A DNA stretch of 64,000 nucleotides from Gillisia mitskevichiae (GTDB lineage: Bacteria; Bacteroidota; Bacteroidia; Flavobacteriales; Flavobacteriaceae): positions 806,001 to 870,000 of the forward strand of contig NZ_RBLG01000001.1 of assembly GCF_003634585.1 (NCBI RefSeq), given 5' to 3'. Within the stretch, counting starts at the first letter, position 1. The number at the start of each line of letters is the position of its first letter. The position numbers and the translations under genes are program-made. The notes under the pieces were generated by a model. The model did no database searches. It worked only from the letters and a program-made list of their open reading frames with translations, and was not told the origin of the DNA. Positions 44,034 to 53,403 of the stretch are shown here, piece after piece.

Positions 44034-46511
44034 CTAAATTTTAAGCCTCAATGTGAATTTAAAAGAGAAATTTTCTTTGAAACTAGGAAGATGATATGCA
44101 CCGTATCTATAAGCGAAACTTAGTCCGAAACCACCCAGTAATTTATTGATTTCTAAGCCTGCTTCAGAAAAACCATGCTTTAAGGAATTGAACTCGATAT
44201 TTTGATGCGCATTTATATCATCAAAATCTCCAATCACAAATCTATTTAGAATTGCGAGCTCAGGTTTGTAAGTATCTGTAATTCTTATAGGTCTAAACTG
44301 ATGTCTTATATGTAATGCCGCTTGGCGATCGCTAAAGAATTCATTAAAATACATGGTTTCAAAACTTATCTTTCCTGCTATAGAAAATCTATTTAAGATT
44401 TCTGCTTTATTTGGGTTGTTTGGAAATGAGTGAAATGCGTGTGTTAGAGGAATATCTCCAAATGCATAATTTCCTTCTAAGGTGAATTGAGTGTTAGAAA
44501 GATCTAATCTGTTAATTTGATATTCTACTTTCAAGCCAACTTTAGTAAAATCGAAATCTCCTCCTAAAATATTCGAAACACTTTTTGAGATTTGCCCCGT
44601 AAATTGTGGGTATCCTTTATTAATTATTTGGTTGCTTTCTGGAGTATTTAAAAATGTGCTAAAAGGACGATACAAGAAGCCAATTGTTGCTTCTGCTATA
44701 GTGTAATCCTTATATGATCGGTCATCATTTATATAAGCATAATTTCCTATTTGTGTGATATCACTTCTATTTATCACCCATTCTGTTTCCAGTTTTGGAG
44801 TGAACCTATGAGTTAAGCCTGCCTGAATTGCTTGATATTTATAGTAGAAACTAATATTAACAAATCGAGGTTCTAAAATAGAAAAATCATTAATTCCCTT
44901 TAAATATTTATAGCTTCCAACTTCGCGAATATCATCGCTATACTTTAAATCTAGCCAAGTATCTGTTCGTTTTCTCAATAAAGTTCCTGCTCCAAAACCG
45001 TATTTAAATTGCGCATCTTTAAAGCCATAAACAAGATAACCTTGAAGTCTTGTTTTTTCAGAAAAACCAGCATTTGTTGTTCCGCCGGCTCCTAGCCTAA
45101 TTCCTTCATAATTATTGAATTTAAAAAATTTACTAAGATCAAAATCCCATATTCCGGCTGGCAAATGACCATTGGCAATAGCTTTTTTAACCCTGATCTT
45201 TTTCTCTATATTCCGGGTTCTAATTATACTATCTACTTTTTGAGATGTAAACTCGTCTTTTAAAGTAAATGGGATCTGCCGATTGGCCTCCCAGTAATTA
45301 ACAGACTTATCATTAGCATTTTTTAATACATTTATTGTAGCCGCGTATTTAGGAATAGCAACTTCTTCGTTAAATTTAATCTCGTAATTAACTGTTGAAG
45401 ATTCTAAAAAAAGACCAGATTCTACTTCTCCAGAACCAATTACTGTATTTAAAATAGATTTTTTACGCTGTACTGTTCCTAGAGATATACTTCCTCCAAA
45501 GACCGAGATATCTTTTCCGCCAGTTCCAGGCTTAAGAGTTATCGTTTGATTGCTTGGAAACCACAAGTCGTGTTCTTTGTAGTATGAGTAGTTATGATTC
45601 ACTACTAGTTTTACTGCTCCCAGCAGCTGCGCAGTCGCTTTTTGTATAGCATAACTCGTTGTGTCTAAATATAAAACTCCTTCTAATCCAGCAACTTTCT
45701 TTTGCCGCTTTGGCTTAAAGTAGATCATGTAGGAAGCTCTGCCTTCTATACTAGTTGTATCTAATATTTTATAAGAATAATTATTGAATGCTCCGTTTGC
45801 TAGAGGTCCTGCATAATCCGTGTCAAATAATTGATAGTTGCTCTTGTAAAGAGAAAGTGGCTCTGCTTTTAAGGACAACACATCGTAAACAGGTTTGTTG
45901 AAACCTGCGGTTTTAATTCCCTCAACTAATTCCTTTCTCTTATTAGGTTTTTTAAAAAGATGGGTTGCTGTTTTTTCTGAAAGATATGCGCGGCCTTGAT
46001 TGATGATCGTCCTTATCTCTATGCTTGAAGAGTCAGATTGAGTACTAATTCCTGAAGCTTCATTATCTATAATGAATTTGTTATAACTCTTATATTGAAA
46101 GCTTTTCAAAGCCTTTTCAGGATCATTTTTAGATTTTCTCTGGATGGCTTTGGCAATAATCTTATCGGCGGGACTTTCTTCAGAATATAACATCACTGCT
46201 GAAAGGTCTTCGGTGAATGGCTCCAATTTTATCAGGTAGTATTCTGAGAATTTAGTAATTGGAGTTGTTTTGCTGGAAAAACCAATGTAAGAAACCGTCA
46301 AAACAGAATCTTTGGCAGTTAATTTTATACTGAAACTGCCATCTATATTGGTGAGAGTTTGTTTTTTATCTGAAGTTTTTACAGTAGCGTAGGCTAGGGG
46401 ATCGCCATTTTCAGAATTTATTACATGGCCATTAATAATATTTTGACCAATACAGGTAGAAAAAGGAATAAATAAAGCTAGGAATAGTAGGGTTCGTATA
46501 AATTTATTCAT
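44034..46511 (-). CDS. DUF5686 family outer-membrane protein with carboxypeptidase-like regulatory domain
   Basis: The 825-residue protein has a signal peptide (ending PFSTCIGQN), an N-terminal carboxypeptidase-D-regulatory-like beta-sandwich (about residues 24-95: INGHVINSENGDPLAYATVKTSD), and a long beta-rich region predicted to end as a barrel (KLLGGFGLSFAYRYG, FKFTLRLKI). No plug-domain or TonB box is obvious. Its position upstream of the MMPL transporter on the same strand suggests shared envelope function. Function of the family is unknown. Confidence 0.85.
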   Translation of the reverse strand: MNKFIRTLLFLALFIPFSTCIGQNIINGHVINSENGDPLAYATVKTSDKKQTLTNIDGSFSIKLTAKDSVLTVSYIGFSSKTTPITKFSEYYLIKLEPFTEDLSAVMLYSEESPADKIIAKAIQRKSKNDPEKALKSFQYKSYNKFIIDNEASGISTQSDSSSIEIRTIINQGRAYLSEKTATHLFKKPNKRKELVEGIKTAGFNKPVYDVLSLKAEPLSLYKSNYQLFDTDYAGPLANGAFNNYSYKILDTTSIEGRASYMIYFKPKRQKKVAGLEGVLYLDTTSYAIQKATAQLLGAVKLVVNHNYSYYKEHDLWFPSNQTITLKPGTGGKDISVFGGSISLGTVQRKKSILNTVIGSGEVESGLFLESSTVNYEIKFNEEVAIPKYAATINVLKNANDKSVNYWEANRQIPFTLKDEFTSQKVDSIIRTRNIEKKIRVKKAIANGHLPAGIWDFDLSKFFKFNNYEGIRLGAGGTTNAGFSEKTRLQGYLVYGFKDAQFKYGFGAGTLLRKRTDTWLDLKYSDDIREVGSYKYLKGINDFSILEPRFVNISFYYKYQAIQAGLTHRFTPKLETEWVINRSDITQIGNYAYINDDRSYKDYTIAEATIGFLYRPFSTFLNTPESNQIINKGYPQFTGQISKSVSNILGGDFDFTKVGLKVEYQINRLDLSNTQFTLEGNYAFGDIPLTHAFHSFPNNPNKAEILNRFSIAGKISFETMYFNEFFSDRQAALHIRHQFRPIRITDTYKPELAILNRFVIGDFDDINAHQNIEFNSLKHGFSEAGLEINKLLGGFGLSFAYRYGAYHLPSFKENFSFKFTLRLKI

Positions 46512-46538
46512 TCCTCTTCAGAATATTTGACTTAAAAA

Positions 46539-46602
46539 AAATCGGCTTTAAAATATTTATTATACTTAGATTGAACCAAATATAATATTCTAAAGCCGAT
46601 TT
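46539..46602 (-). terminator. terminator of frr
   Basis: The arms 46539-46557 (AAATCGGCTTTAAAATATT) and 46584-46602 (AATATTCTAAAGCCGATTT) form a 19-bp stem with one mismatch and a 26-base loop. On the minus strand it is followed by a run of T, 27 bases past the frr stop. Confidence 0.85.
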
Positions 46603-46628
46603 GAATATATTTTATGACGATCTTAAGT

Positions 46629-47183
46629 TTAGATGGTCATGATCTCTTTTTCCTTATTATCGAAAATGGAATCTACTTTCTTAATATGAGCATCTGTTAA
46701 AGTCTGAATATTTTCTTCAGCGATCTTAGATTCATCTTCAGAAATATCTAATTTCTTAATATCGTTATTAGCAACTTTTCTGTCGTTTCTAATCCCGATC
46801 TTAGCTTCTTCAGCTTCAGCTTTTGCTTGTTTTGCCAGTTCTTTACGTCGCTCTTCGGTTAATGGTGGAACGCTAATAATAACGCTTTCCCCATTATTCA
46901 TTGGGTTAAAACCAAGATTTGCGAACATAATACCTTTTTCAATAGCAGTGATTGAACTTTTCTCGTAAGGCTGTATTGTAAGTGTTCTAGCATCTGGGGT
47001 GTTGATGTTTGCAACTTGTGCTAATGGAGTCATACTACCATAATAATCTACCATTACACTTCCAAGCATAGCTGGAGTTGCTTTCCCTGCACGAATATTA
47101 AGCAATTGTTTTTCCAAATGCTTAAGAGCATTATGCATATTCTCTTCTGTGCTTTCTAGAATAAATTTTAAATCTTCGTTCAT
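46629..47183 (-). CDS. frr: ribosome recycling factor
   Basis: The 184-residue length is standard. The protein has the RRF signature: MHNALKHLEKQLLNIRAGKATPAML, then the domain II segment YYGSMTPLAQVANINTPDARTLTIQPYEKSS, and a C-terminal helix pair PPLTEERRKELAKQAKAEAEEAK. It dissociates the post-termination ribosome together with EF-G. It lies downstream of pyrH with a 148-base gap, the usual pyrH-frr order, and ends at a terminator. Confidence 0.98.
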   Translation of the reverse strand: MNEDLKFILESTEENMHNALKHLEKQLLNIRAGKATPAMLGSVMVDYYGSMTPLAQVANINTPDARTLTIQPYEKSSITAIEKGIMFANLGFNPMNNGESVIISVPPLTEERRKELAKQAKAEAEEAKIGIRNDRKVANNDIKKLDISEDESKIAEENIQTLTDAHIKKVDSIFDNKEKEIMTI

Positions 47184-47331
47184 ATTATTAAAAATTTAAT
47201 ACTTCAATAAGTGTTTAATTTCCCGTCCCAAAAGTGATCGGGATGATTCCATTTTTATAAAATATTTTCAAATTATATGCCTTAAACTCTTGGCACAATA
47301 CATCGCTTATAAAACGAGTATTATTATTTGC

Positions 47332-48039
47332 TTATAAATTCACTTTGGTTCCAATATTCTCTCCCGTAACCACTTTTAACAAATTCCCTTTCGTATTCAT
47401 ATCGAATACAATAATTGGTAATTCATTCTCTTGGCTAAGTGTGAATGCCGTCGTATCCATTACTTTTAATCCTTTGCTAATAACATCATCAAAAGTAATA
47501 AAATCGAATTTTGTTGCCTCTTTATCTTTTTCAGGATCTGCAGTATAAATACCATCTACTCTGGTGCCTTTCAAGATAACATCTGCATGGATCTCTATCG
47601 CTCTAAGAACCGCAGCAGAATCTGTAGTGAAATATGGATTTCCTGTACCTCCTCCAAAAATTACAACTCGTCCTTTTTCTAAATGACGAATTGCTCTTCT
47701 TCTAATAAAAGGTTCTGCAACCTCATTTATCTGGATGGCAGATTGCAATCTGGTTTGAATTCCTGCATCTTCCAAAGACCCCTGCAAAGCGAGCCCGTTT
47801 ATAACAGTTGCAAGCATCCCCATATGGTCTCCTTGCACTCTATCCATTCCCTTACTTGCACCAGCAACACCTCTAAAAATATTTCCGCCGCCTATAACAA
47901 TTGCGATCTCTATACCTTTATCTATTACAGACTTTATTTCCTCTGCATATTCGGCTAAACGGTCAGGATCTATCCCATACTGTCTGTCGCCCATTAATGC
48001 TTCGCCTGATAATTTAAGAAGAATTCTTTTGTATTGCAT
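47332..48039 (-). CDS. pyrH: UMP kinase
   Basis: The 235-residue protein has the amino-acid kinase fold: the N-terminal [11 protein letters not shown] with Gly-rich loop, [47 protein letters not shown] and [12 protein letters not shown], all diagnostic of bacterial UMP kinase. It makes UDP from UMP and ATP and is usually regulated by GTP and UTP. It precedes frr. A TATATTTG promoter box lies about 24 bases before its ATG. Confidence 0.98.
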   Translation of the reverse strand: MQYKRILLKLSGEALMGDRQYGIDPDRLAEYAEEIKSVIDKGIEIAIVIGGGNIFRGVAGASKGMDRVQGDHMGMLATVINGLALQGSLEDAGIQTRLQSAIQINEVAEPFIRRRAIRHLEKGRVVIFGGGTGNPYFTTDSAAVLRAIEIHADVILKGTRVDGIYTADPEKDKEATKFDFITFDDVISKGLKVMDTTAFTLSQENELPIIVFDMNTKGNLLKVVTGENIGTKVNL

Positions 48040-48062
48040 ATCCTATTTATAGATGAATGGTG

Positions 48063-48070
48063 CAAATATA
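48063..48070 (-). promoter_or_regulatory. candidate -7 box of pyrH (TATATTTG)
   Basis: On the minus strand TATATTTG matches TAnnTTTG exactly, 23 bases before the pyrH ATG. No TTG is found at a suitable distance. Confidence 0.35.
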
Positions 48071-48267
48071 GACAATATCTTAAATTGAGAAGAATCTCTT
48101 GGGCCCGATTGTAAGTAGGAATTAAATTTTAGGGTATTTTTAAGTTTATGTTGCATTTGGGGCTGAATTTAAAGGTTTAGATGCTATACTTAAGGTGAAA
48201 CTGACACATGAGAAAATGGCTGGGTTTTTGTTATATTTGAATTGTTAGAAATTCAAATAATAAACAA

Positions 48268-48954
48268 ATGATAGGATATTATATAATTGCGGGACTCATA
48301 TTTGCCGTGAGTTGGTATGTGAGTAATAAATTGAAAAGCAAATTTAAAAAGTACTCGAAAGTTCATCTTCAAAATGGAATGAGCGGTAAAGAGATCGCTG
48401 AAAAAATGCTTTATGATAATGGGATAACGGATGTGAAAGTAATTTCAACTCCTGGAATGTTATCAGACCATTATAATCCGCAGAAGAAAACAGTAAATTT
48501 AAGTGAAGGCGTTTATTCGCAAAGAAATGCGGCTTCTGCTGCAGTTGCGGCACACGAATGTGGGCATGCGGTGCAACATGCGCAGGCTTATAGTTGGTTG
48601 GGTATGCGTAGCCAGCTGGTTCCTATAGTGAGTGTGGCTTCCAAGCTATCTACATGGGTGATCATGGGAGGGCTTTTATTAATGGCAACTACTGCATTAG
48701 GAAGTACTGTATTGTTAATTGGGATCGTTCTATTTGGAATGGGAACATTGTTTAGTTTTGTTACCTTACCTGTAGAATATGATGCTAGTAAACGAGCATT
48801 AGTATGGTTGGAAAATGAAAATATGCTAACAGCTGCAGAACATGATGCGGCGGAAGATTCTTTAAAATGGGCGGCAAGAACGTATGTGGTAGCTGCAATA
48901 GGTTCTTTGGCGACCTTGCTTTATTTTGTAAGTATTTATTTAGGAAGAGATTAA
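48268..48954 (+). CDS. zinc metallopeptidase, YugP-like
   Basis: The 228-residue protein has an N-terminal TM helix, then a zinc motif AAHECGHAVQHAQAY (HExxH as HECGH), and three more hydrophobic segments (about 122-150 and 208-225). The segment DHYNPQKKTVNLSEGVY before the zinc site is a hallmark of the Zn_peptidase_2/YugP family. It likely works at the inner membrane; substrates are unknown. Single gene with a terminator 60 bases downstream. Confidence 0.9.
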   Translation: MIGYYIIAGLIFAVSWYVSNKLKSKFKKYSKVHLQNGMSGKEIAEKMLYDNGITDVKVISTPGMLSDHYNPQKKTVNLSEGVYSQRNAASAAVAAHECGHAVQHAQAYSWLGMRSQLVPIVSVASKLSTWVIMGGLLLMATTALGSTVLLIGIVLFGMGTLFSFVTLPVEYDASKRALVWLENENMLTAAEHDAAEDSLKWAARTYVVAAIGSLATLLYFVSIYLGRD

Positions 48955-49013
48955 ATTAAGATAGTCATCCTGTCCCGAAAGCTTTTGGGATTATTTCAGG
49001 AACAAATTTTATT

Positions 49014-49053
49014 AAAAAAGAGGTGTTGTAATCTACAAAACCTCTTTTTTTTT
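49014..49053 (+). terminator. terminator of the YugP-like peptidase gene
   Basis: Arms AAAAAAGAGGTGTTGTA and TACAAAACCTCTTTTTT form a 17-bp stem with one mismatch and a very short loop, followed by a T-run. A short CCCGAAAGCTTTTGGG palindrome lies upstream at about 48974-48989. Confidence 0.85.
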
Positions 49054-49196
49054 AGTATTTCTGCTTTCTTCTTAGATTGGATCAAAGATCTGATCGAGCA
49101 TTCAGATAAATATCACGATCGTGATCTTTTAAAACCCTTCAACTCCGCACAGGGCGATAATATCCTTTAATTATAGCTTATTGCTAAATAGTGTAA

Positions 49197-49667
49197 TTAC
49201 ACTTTAATCTGCCTTTTTATTTGCTGGTCCAAAGAAATAAAAGTCTCTGTTCTAGAAACTCCATCTATAGCTTGAATGTTCTTATTAAGAACGTTCATTA
49301 AATGCTCGTTATCTCTACAAAGTATTTTTAAAAATATAGACCAGTTCCCGGTTGTATAGTGGCATTCTAATACTTCTGGAATTTCACTTAGTCTTTTTAC
49401 GGCTTGAGGGTTACTCACCGCCTTATCCAAATATACACCTACAAAAGCCAATGTTTTATAACCTAAAACTCTTGGATTAATCATGAGCTTCGAGCCTTCA
49501 ATTAGTCCGGCTTTTTCTAATTTTCTTAATCTTTGATGGATAGCTGCGCCACTTATTCCAATACTTCTAGCGATCTCTAGAATAGGCTTACGTGCATCTT
49601 CCATGAGATAATTAAGGATGGTTTTGTCTATACCATCAATGGTAACTTGATCATCTACATATTTCAT
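49197..49667 (-). CDS. Lrp/AsnC family transcriptional regulator
   Basis: The 156-residue protein has the AsnC-type helix-turn-helix at the N-terminus (ARKPILEIARSIGISGAAIHQRLRKLEKAGLI) and the RAM ligand-binding domain (AFVGVYLDKAVSNPQAVKRLSEIPEVLECHYTTGNWSIFLKI). These proteins respond to amino acids such as leucine, lysine or aspartate. It follows the saccharopine dehydrogenase gene by 47 bases on the same strand, so it may control lysine or related amino-acid metabolism; this is inferred from position only. Confidence 0.93.
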   Translation of the reverse strand: MKYVDDQVTIDGIDKTILNYLMEDARKPILEIARSIGISGAAIHQRLRKLEKAGLIEGSKLMINPRVLGYKTLAFVGVYLDKAVSNPQAVKRLSEIPEVLECHYTTGNWSIFLKILCRDNEHLMNVLNKNIQAIDGVSRTETFISLDQQIKRQIKV

Positions 49668-49714
49668 TTGGATAGGTTGTTAAGTTTGGGGCTTAAAAAT
49701 TACTCTTATTTTAA

Positions 49715-51088
49715 TCAATTCCCAACTCCTCCAAACGGATTATAACCTAAATATTCTATTTCCTTCTCTTTAAATACAATTCCATGAGATTCTAATTCAT
49801 CTAAAATTGGAGTATAAACTTCTTTGGTAATTGGAATTTGTACTCCCGGAGTACTTATCTTTTTATTTAAAATAGCCAAAGTAGCAATGGCAACTGGTAA
49901 TCCTACCGTTTTAGCCATAGCTGTAGTGGTTTGATCTTCTCCAATTAAAACCATGGTAGAATCTATTTGTTTTTTCTCGCCATTCAGTTCATATCCAAAT
50001 TTATGATACATCACGATCATATCTTTGTCATCTTCTGCAAGTGTCCATTTATCTGATAATATTTTTTGAAGTGCTTCTGCAGGAGTGGCATTCTCTAAAC
50101 CTATTTTCTTGTCTTTATTAAAAAGATCTAACTCCACCAGTTTATCCCACATAATGTCATCTTGATCTATTTTTAGATTATGTCTCAATTTAAGCTCTAC
50201 AGTATCTGTTGGGGAATATGGTAGAAATGAATTTATAAAATCCCTATAGCTCATATTCATACTGTCTTGCATAGTATAAGTATCATCTGTCAATCCTAAT
50301 TGTACAAACATATTCCAAGCCCTGCTAAATCCAACACGTCTAATGGTTCCTCTATATAGAGTTAAAATGTCTTCTAAGCCATAAACGCTTCTGTAGTCTA
50401 AAGAGTTTCTATTAGCATATCCTTCAAACTTACCATAGCCTTCAACCTCTAAAAATTCTGTTCTTCGGAATAAACGATGGTATGGAATGTATTTATATTT
50501 TCCTTCTTGGATAAATTCAGCTACCCCACCTTGACCTGCTACAACAACATTTCTAGGATTCCATGTAAATTTATAATTCCAAAGGTTGGTATCGCTTTCG
50601 GGAGCAACCAGTCCGCCGGTAAAAGATTCAAAAAGTATCATTTTCCCGCCTTTATCCCGAATGCTATCTATTACTTTCATGGCACTCATGTGATCTATTC
50701 CTGGATCTACACCAATCTCATTCATAAAGACCAAGCCATTTTCTTTAACTTCTTGATCTAATGCTTTCATTTCCTTGCTTACATAAGAAGCAGTGACTAG
50801 TGATTTTTTAAACTTTATACAATCTTTAGCTGCTTCTATATGAAATCTTGCAGGCAGCATAGAAATAACGATATCTGCATTTTTAATGGCAGATTCCCGG
50901 CTTTCTTTATTAAAAACATCTAAGACTATAGCTTTACATCTTTCATGATCCTGACTAAGTTTTTTTGCGTGTTCTATATCTAGATCCCCAATGGTGAGGA
51001 ATAAATTTTCAGTTTCAGATTTATTAAGTAAGTAGGAAATTAATACCGAAGTAGATTTGCCGGCACCAATTATTAATATTTGTCGCAT
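49715..51088 (-). CDS. saccharopine dehydrogenase family protein
   Basis: The 457-residue protein begins with a Rossmann fold (MRQILIIGAGKSTSVLISYLL) and has the saccharopine reductase pattern: VISMLPARFHIEAAKDCIKFKKSLVTASYVS, NEIGVDPGIDHMSAMKVID and SFTGGLVAPESDTNLWNYKFTWNPRNVVVAGQG. The size and C-terminal domain match the saccharopine reductase/lysine 6-dehydrogenase group in Bacteroidota. It probably takes part in lysine or related 2-aminoadipate chemistry; exact reaction not certain. An Lrp gene follows. Confidence 0.9.
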   Translation of the reverse strand: MRQILIIGAGKSTSVLISYLLNKSETENLFLTIGDLDIEHAKKLSQDHERCKAIVLDVFNKESRESAIKNADIVISMLPARFHIEAAKDCIKFKKSLVTASYVSKEMKALDQEVKENGLVFMNEIGVDPGIDHMSAMKVIDSIRDKGGKMILFESFTGGLVAPESDTNLWNYKFTWNPRNVVVAGQGGVAEFIQEGKYKYIPYHRLFRRTEFLEVEGYGKFEGYANRNSLDYRSVYGLEDILTLYRGTIRRVGFSRAWNMFVQLGLTDDTYTMQDSMNMSYRDFINSFLPYSPTDTVELKLRHNLKIDQDDIMWDKLVELDLFNKDKKIGLENATPAEALQKILSDKWTLAEDDKDMIVMYHKFGYELNGEKKQIDSTMVLIGEDQTTTAMAKTVGLPVAIATLAILNKKISTPGVQIPITKEVYTPILDELESHGIVFKEKEIEYLGYNPFGGVGN

Positions 51089-51163
51089 ATTAAATTTTCT
51101 TAATTAGTTTTGTGAAGTTAAAGAACGAATGTACTTAAATGTTTAGACTAATAAAATTATAGC

Positions 51164-51553
51164 ATGGAGAGAAAATATTATATCGCTGGGTTTGTTTTTG
51201 GGCTGCTAGGAATAGTGATTGGAGCTTTTGGAACTCATGGATTAAAACCTTTATTATCTCCAGACTCCTATATTTCTTTAGAAACGGGAATAAAATATCA
51301 AATCTATCATTCTTTATTGTTATTAATATTAGGAATAATTATAACATCGGGATATCAACTCTCTAAAGCTGTATTTTATTTAATTGTTATTGGCATAATT
51401 TTATTTAGTGGATCCATCTATTTATTAGCAACGAATGATCTAACTATTATAGACTTTAAAGGAATAGCCTTCGCTACACCTTTGGGCGGCAGTTTGTTAA
51501 TTATAGCTTGGGGATGGCTGTTGGTGCAATTTATAAAGTTAAAAAAGAAATAA
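51164..51553 (+). CDS. DUF423 family small membrane protein
   Basis: The 129-residue protein has four TM helices (about residues 7-25, 47-64, 71-89 and 104-122). The conserved opening GIVIGAFGTHGLKP and the YHSLLLLILGI segment identify DUF423 (YwdK/YgdD). Function is unknown; it is usually predicted to be an inner-membrane protein. It sits between the saccharopine dehydrogenase gene (divergent) and pckA. Confidence 0.88.
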   Translation: MERKYYIAGFVFGLLGIVIGAFGTHGLKPLLSPDSYISLETGIKYQIYHSLLLLILGIIITSGYQLSKAVFYLIVIGIILFSGSIYLLATNDLTIIDFKGIAFATPLGGSLLIIAWGWLLVQFIKLKKK

Positions 51554-51591
51554 ATTAGCACGTTTTTCCTAGCTATCAATTTAAGTTTCTT

Positions 51592-51599
51592 TACTTTTG
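51592..51599 (+). promoter_or_regulatory. candidate -7 box of pckA (TACTTTTG)
   Basis: TACTTTTG matches TAnnTTTG exactly and lies 32 bases before the pckA ATG, giving a normal leader length. The -33 region has GTTTTTCC rather than TTG. Confidence 0.4.
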
Positions 51600-51631
51600 T
51601 ATGCCTAAACAAACACACAACTTAAACTTTT

Positions 51632-53230
51632 ATGTTGGCAAATAAGCAAACTACGAAATCGTTATCGTTAGACAAATACGGAATTAACAACGCTACTGCT
51701 CACTATCAACTATCCCCAGAAGAATTACACCAGATAACTTTGGATAATAACCAAGGGGTGGAGTCAGCTACCGGTGCTTTAGCCGTTAACACAGGTGAAT
51801 TTACTGGAAGATCTCCAAAAGATCGTTTTTTGGTAAAAGATGAAGAGACCAAAGATAAAGTTTGGTGGGGAGATATCAATATTCCATTTGATACAGATAA
51901 ATTTGATAAATTATATGATAAGGTAGTAGATTACCTTTCAGAAAAAGAAATTTACGTTCGAGATTCTTATGCGTGTTCAGATGAGAATTATCGTTTAAAC
52001 ATTCGAGTGATCAACGAATATCCATGGTCTAATTTATTTGCATATAATATGTTTTTAAGGCCAGAAGAATCTGAACTTGAAAATTTTAAGGAAGACTGGA
52101 TCGTAGTTAATGCACCTGGTTTTAAAGCAGATCCTTTAGTAGATGGAACTCGCCAAGCAAATTTTTCTATATTAAATTTCACAAAGAAGATAGCCTTAAT
52201 AGGTGGTAGTGGATATACAGGAGAGATTAAGAAAGGGATCTTTTCAGCATTAAATTTTATACTTCCTGTGCATAAAAACACACTTCCTATGCATTGTTCA
52301 GCAAACATTGGGGAAGATGGAGATACAGCTGTATTCTTTGGACTTTCAGGAACTGGAAAAACAACTTTATCTGCAGATCCAAAACGTAAGCTTATTGGAG
52401 ATGACGAGCATGGATGGACTAAAGAGAACACCATTTTTAATTTTGAAGGAGGATGTTACGCGAAAGTGATCAATCTTTCTGAAGAAAATGAACCTGATAT
52501 TTTTAATGCCATTAAGCCTGGAGCTATCTTGGAAAATGTTATTTTAAATGAAGATGGTAGTGTGAATTTTGAAGACACCTCTATAACTCCTAATACCCGG
52601 GTTAGTTATCCTTTAGATCACATTAAAAATATTGCAGAACCTTCTATTGGTAAAAACCCTAAAAATATATTTTTTTTAACTGCAGATGCTTTTGGAGTAT
52701 TGCCTCCAATAAGTAAACTTACTCCTGCTCAAGCCGCATATCATTTTATGAGTGGATACACTGCAAAAGTGGCTGGAACAGAAGCTGGAGTAGATGAGCC
52801 ACAGCCAAACTTTTCTGCATGTTTTGGAGCGCCTTTCATGCCATTACACCCTGCAGAATATGCAGAGATGTTGAGCAAGAAGATGAAGGACGCTAATGTG
52901 AATGTATGGTTGGTAAACACTGGTTGGACTGGTGGAGCATATGGTACAGGTAGCAGAATGAAGTTGAAATATACTAGATCGATGATCGAATCTGCATTAG
53001 ATGGAAAATTGGAAGACGTAGAATTTACTCAACATCCAATATTTGGTCTTAATATGCCATTAGAATGTGAGAATGTTCCGAGTGAGATCTTGAATCCTAG
53101 ACAAACTTGGAGCGATAAGGGTTCTTATGATGCGAAAGCAATGGAGCTTGCAAACTCATTTAAAAATAACTTTAAAAAGTACGAAGACAATTCGAACAAC
53201 GAGATCCTTTCAGGTGGTCCTATTGTGTAA
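51632..53230 (+). CDS. pckA: ATP-dependent phosphoenolpyruvate carboxykinase
   Basis: The 532-residue protein has the ATP-type PEPCK motifs: GEFTGRSPKDRFLVKD at the oxaloacetate site, the phosphate loop GLSGTGKTTLSAD with its preceding FFGLSG, DDEHGW for metal binding, and NPKNIFFLTADAFGVLPP. It converts oxaloacetate and ATP to phosphoenolpyruvate in gluconeogenesis. Length is normal for the bacterial enzyme. It has its own terminator at 53251, so it is monocistronic, with a TACTTTTG promoter box. Confidence 0.98.
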   Translation: MLANKQTTKSLSLDKYGINNATAHYQLSPEELHQITLDNNQGVESATGALAVNTGEFTGRSPKDRFLVKDEETKDKVWWGDINIPFDTDKFDKLYDKVVDYLSEKEIYVRDSYACSDENYRLNIRVINEYPWSNLFAYNMFLRPEESELENFKEDWIVVNAPGFKADPLVDGTRQANFSILNFTKKIALIGGSGYTGEIKKGIFSALNFILPVHKNTLPMHCSANIGEDGDTAVFFGLSGTGKTTLSADPKRKLIGDDEHGWTKENTIFNFEGGCYAKVINLSEENEPDIFNAIKPGAILENVILNEDGSVNFEDTSITPNTRVSYPLDHIKNIAEPSIGKNPKNIFFLTADAFGVLPPISKLTPAQAAYHFMSGYTAKVAGTEAGVDEPQPNFSACFGAPFMPLHPAEYAEMLSKKMKDANVNVWLVNTGWTGGAYGTGSRMKLKYTRSMIESALDGKLEDVEFTQHPIFGLNMPLECENVPSEILNPRQTWSDKGSYDAKAMELANSFKNNFKKYEDNSNNEILSGGPIV

Positions 53231-53250
53231 TTGACAAAATTATATTTGTA

Positions 53251-53286
53251 AAACCCGATAATCTCCTAGAGTTTATCGGGTTTTTT
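53251..53286 (+). terminator. terminator of pckA
   Basis: Arms AAACCCGATAA and TTTATCGGGTTT form a stem with a 10-base loop and a T-run, starting 20 bases after the stop. Confidence 0.88.
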
Positions 53287-53348
53287 ATTATATACAAACC
53301 AGAGGATAGAATAATAAATAATTGTAAGTCTCGTATGTTTGAAAAGTA

Positions 53349-53380
53349 AAAGCCCGATAAATTTTAATTTATCGGGCTTT
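53349..53380 (-). terminator. terminator of the hemD-like operon
   Basis: Arms AAAGCCCGATAAATT and AATTTATCGGGCTTT form a 15-bp perfect stem with a 2-base loop, 24 bases beyond the hemD-like stop on the minus strand, and followed there by T-rich DNA. Its core CCCGATAA is also in the pckA terminator. Confidence 0.8.
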
Positions 53381-53403
53381 ATAATTCTAAAAAGAAAGTA
53401 AGA

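Noticed and set aside
48985-49170. 61-codon plus-strand ORF after the YugP-like gene
   Set aside because: It runs across the perfect terminator stem and T-run at 49014-49053, and its composition (long Phe/Leu/Lys runs from the hairpin) is not protein-like.
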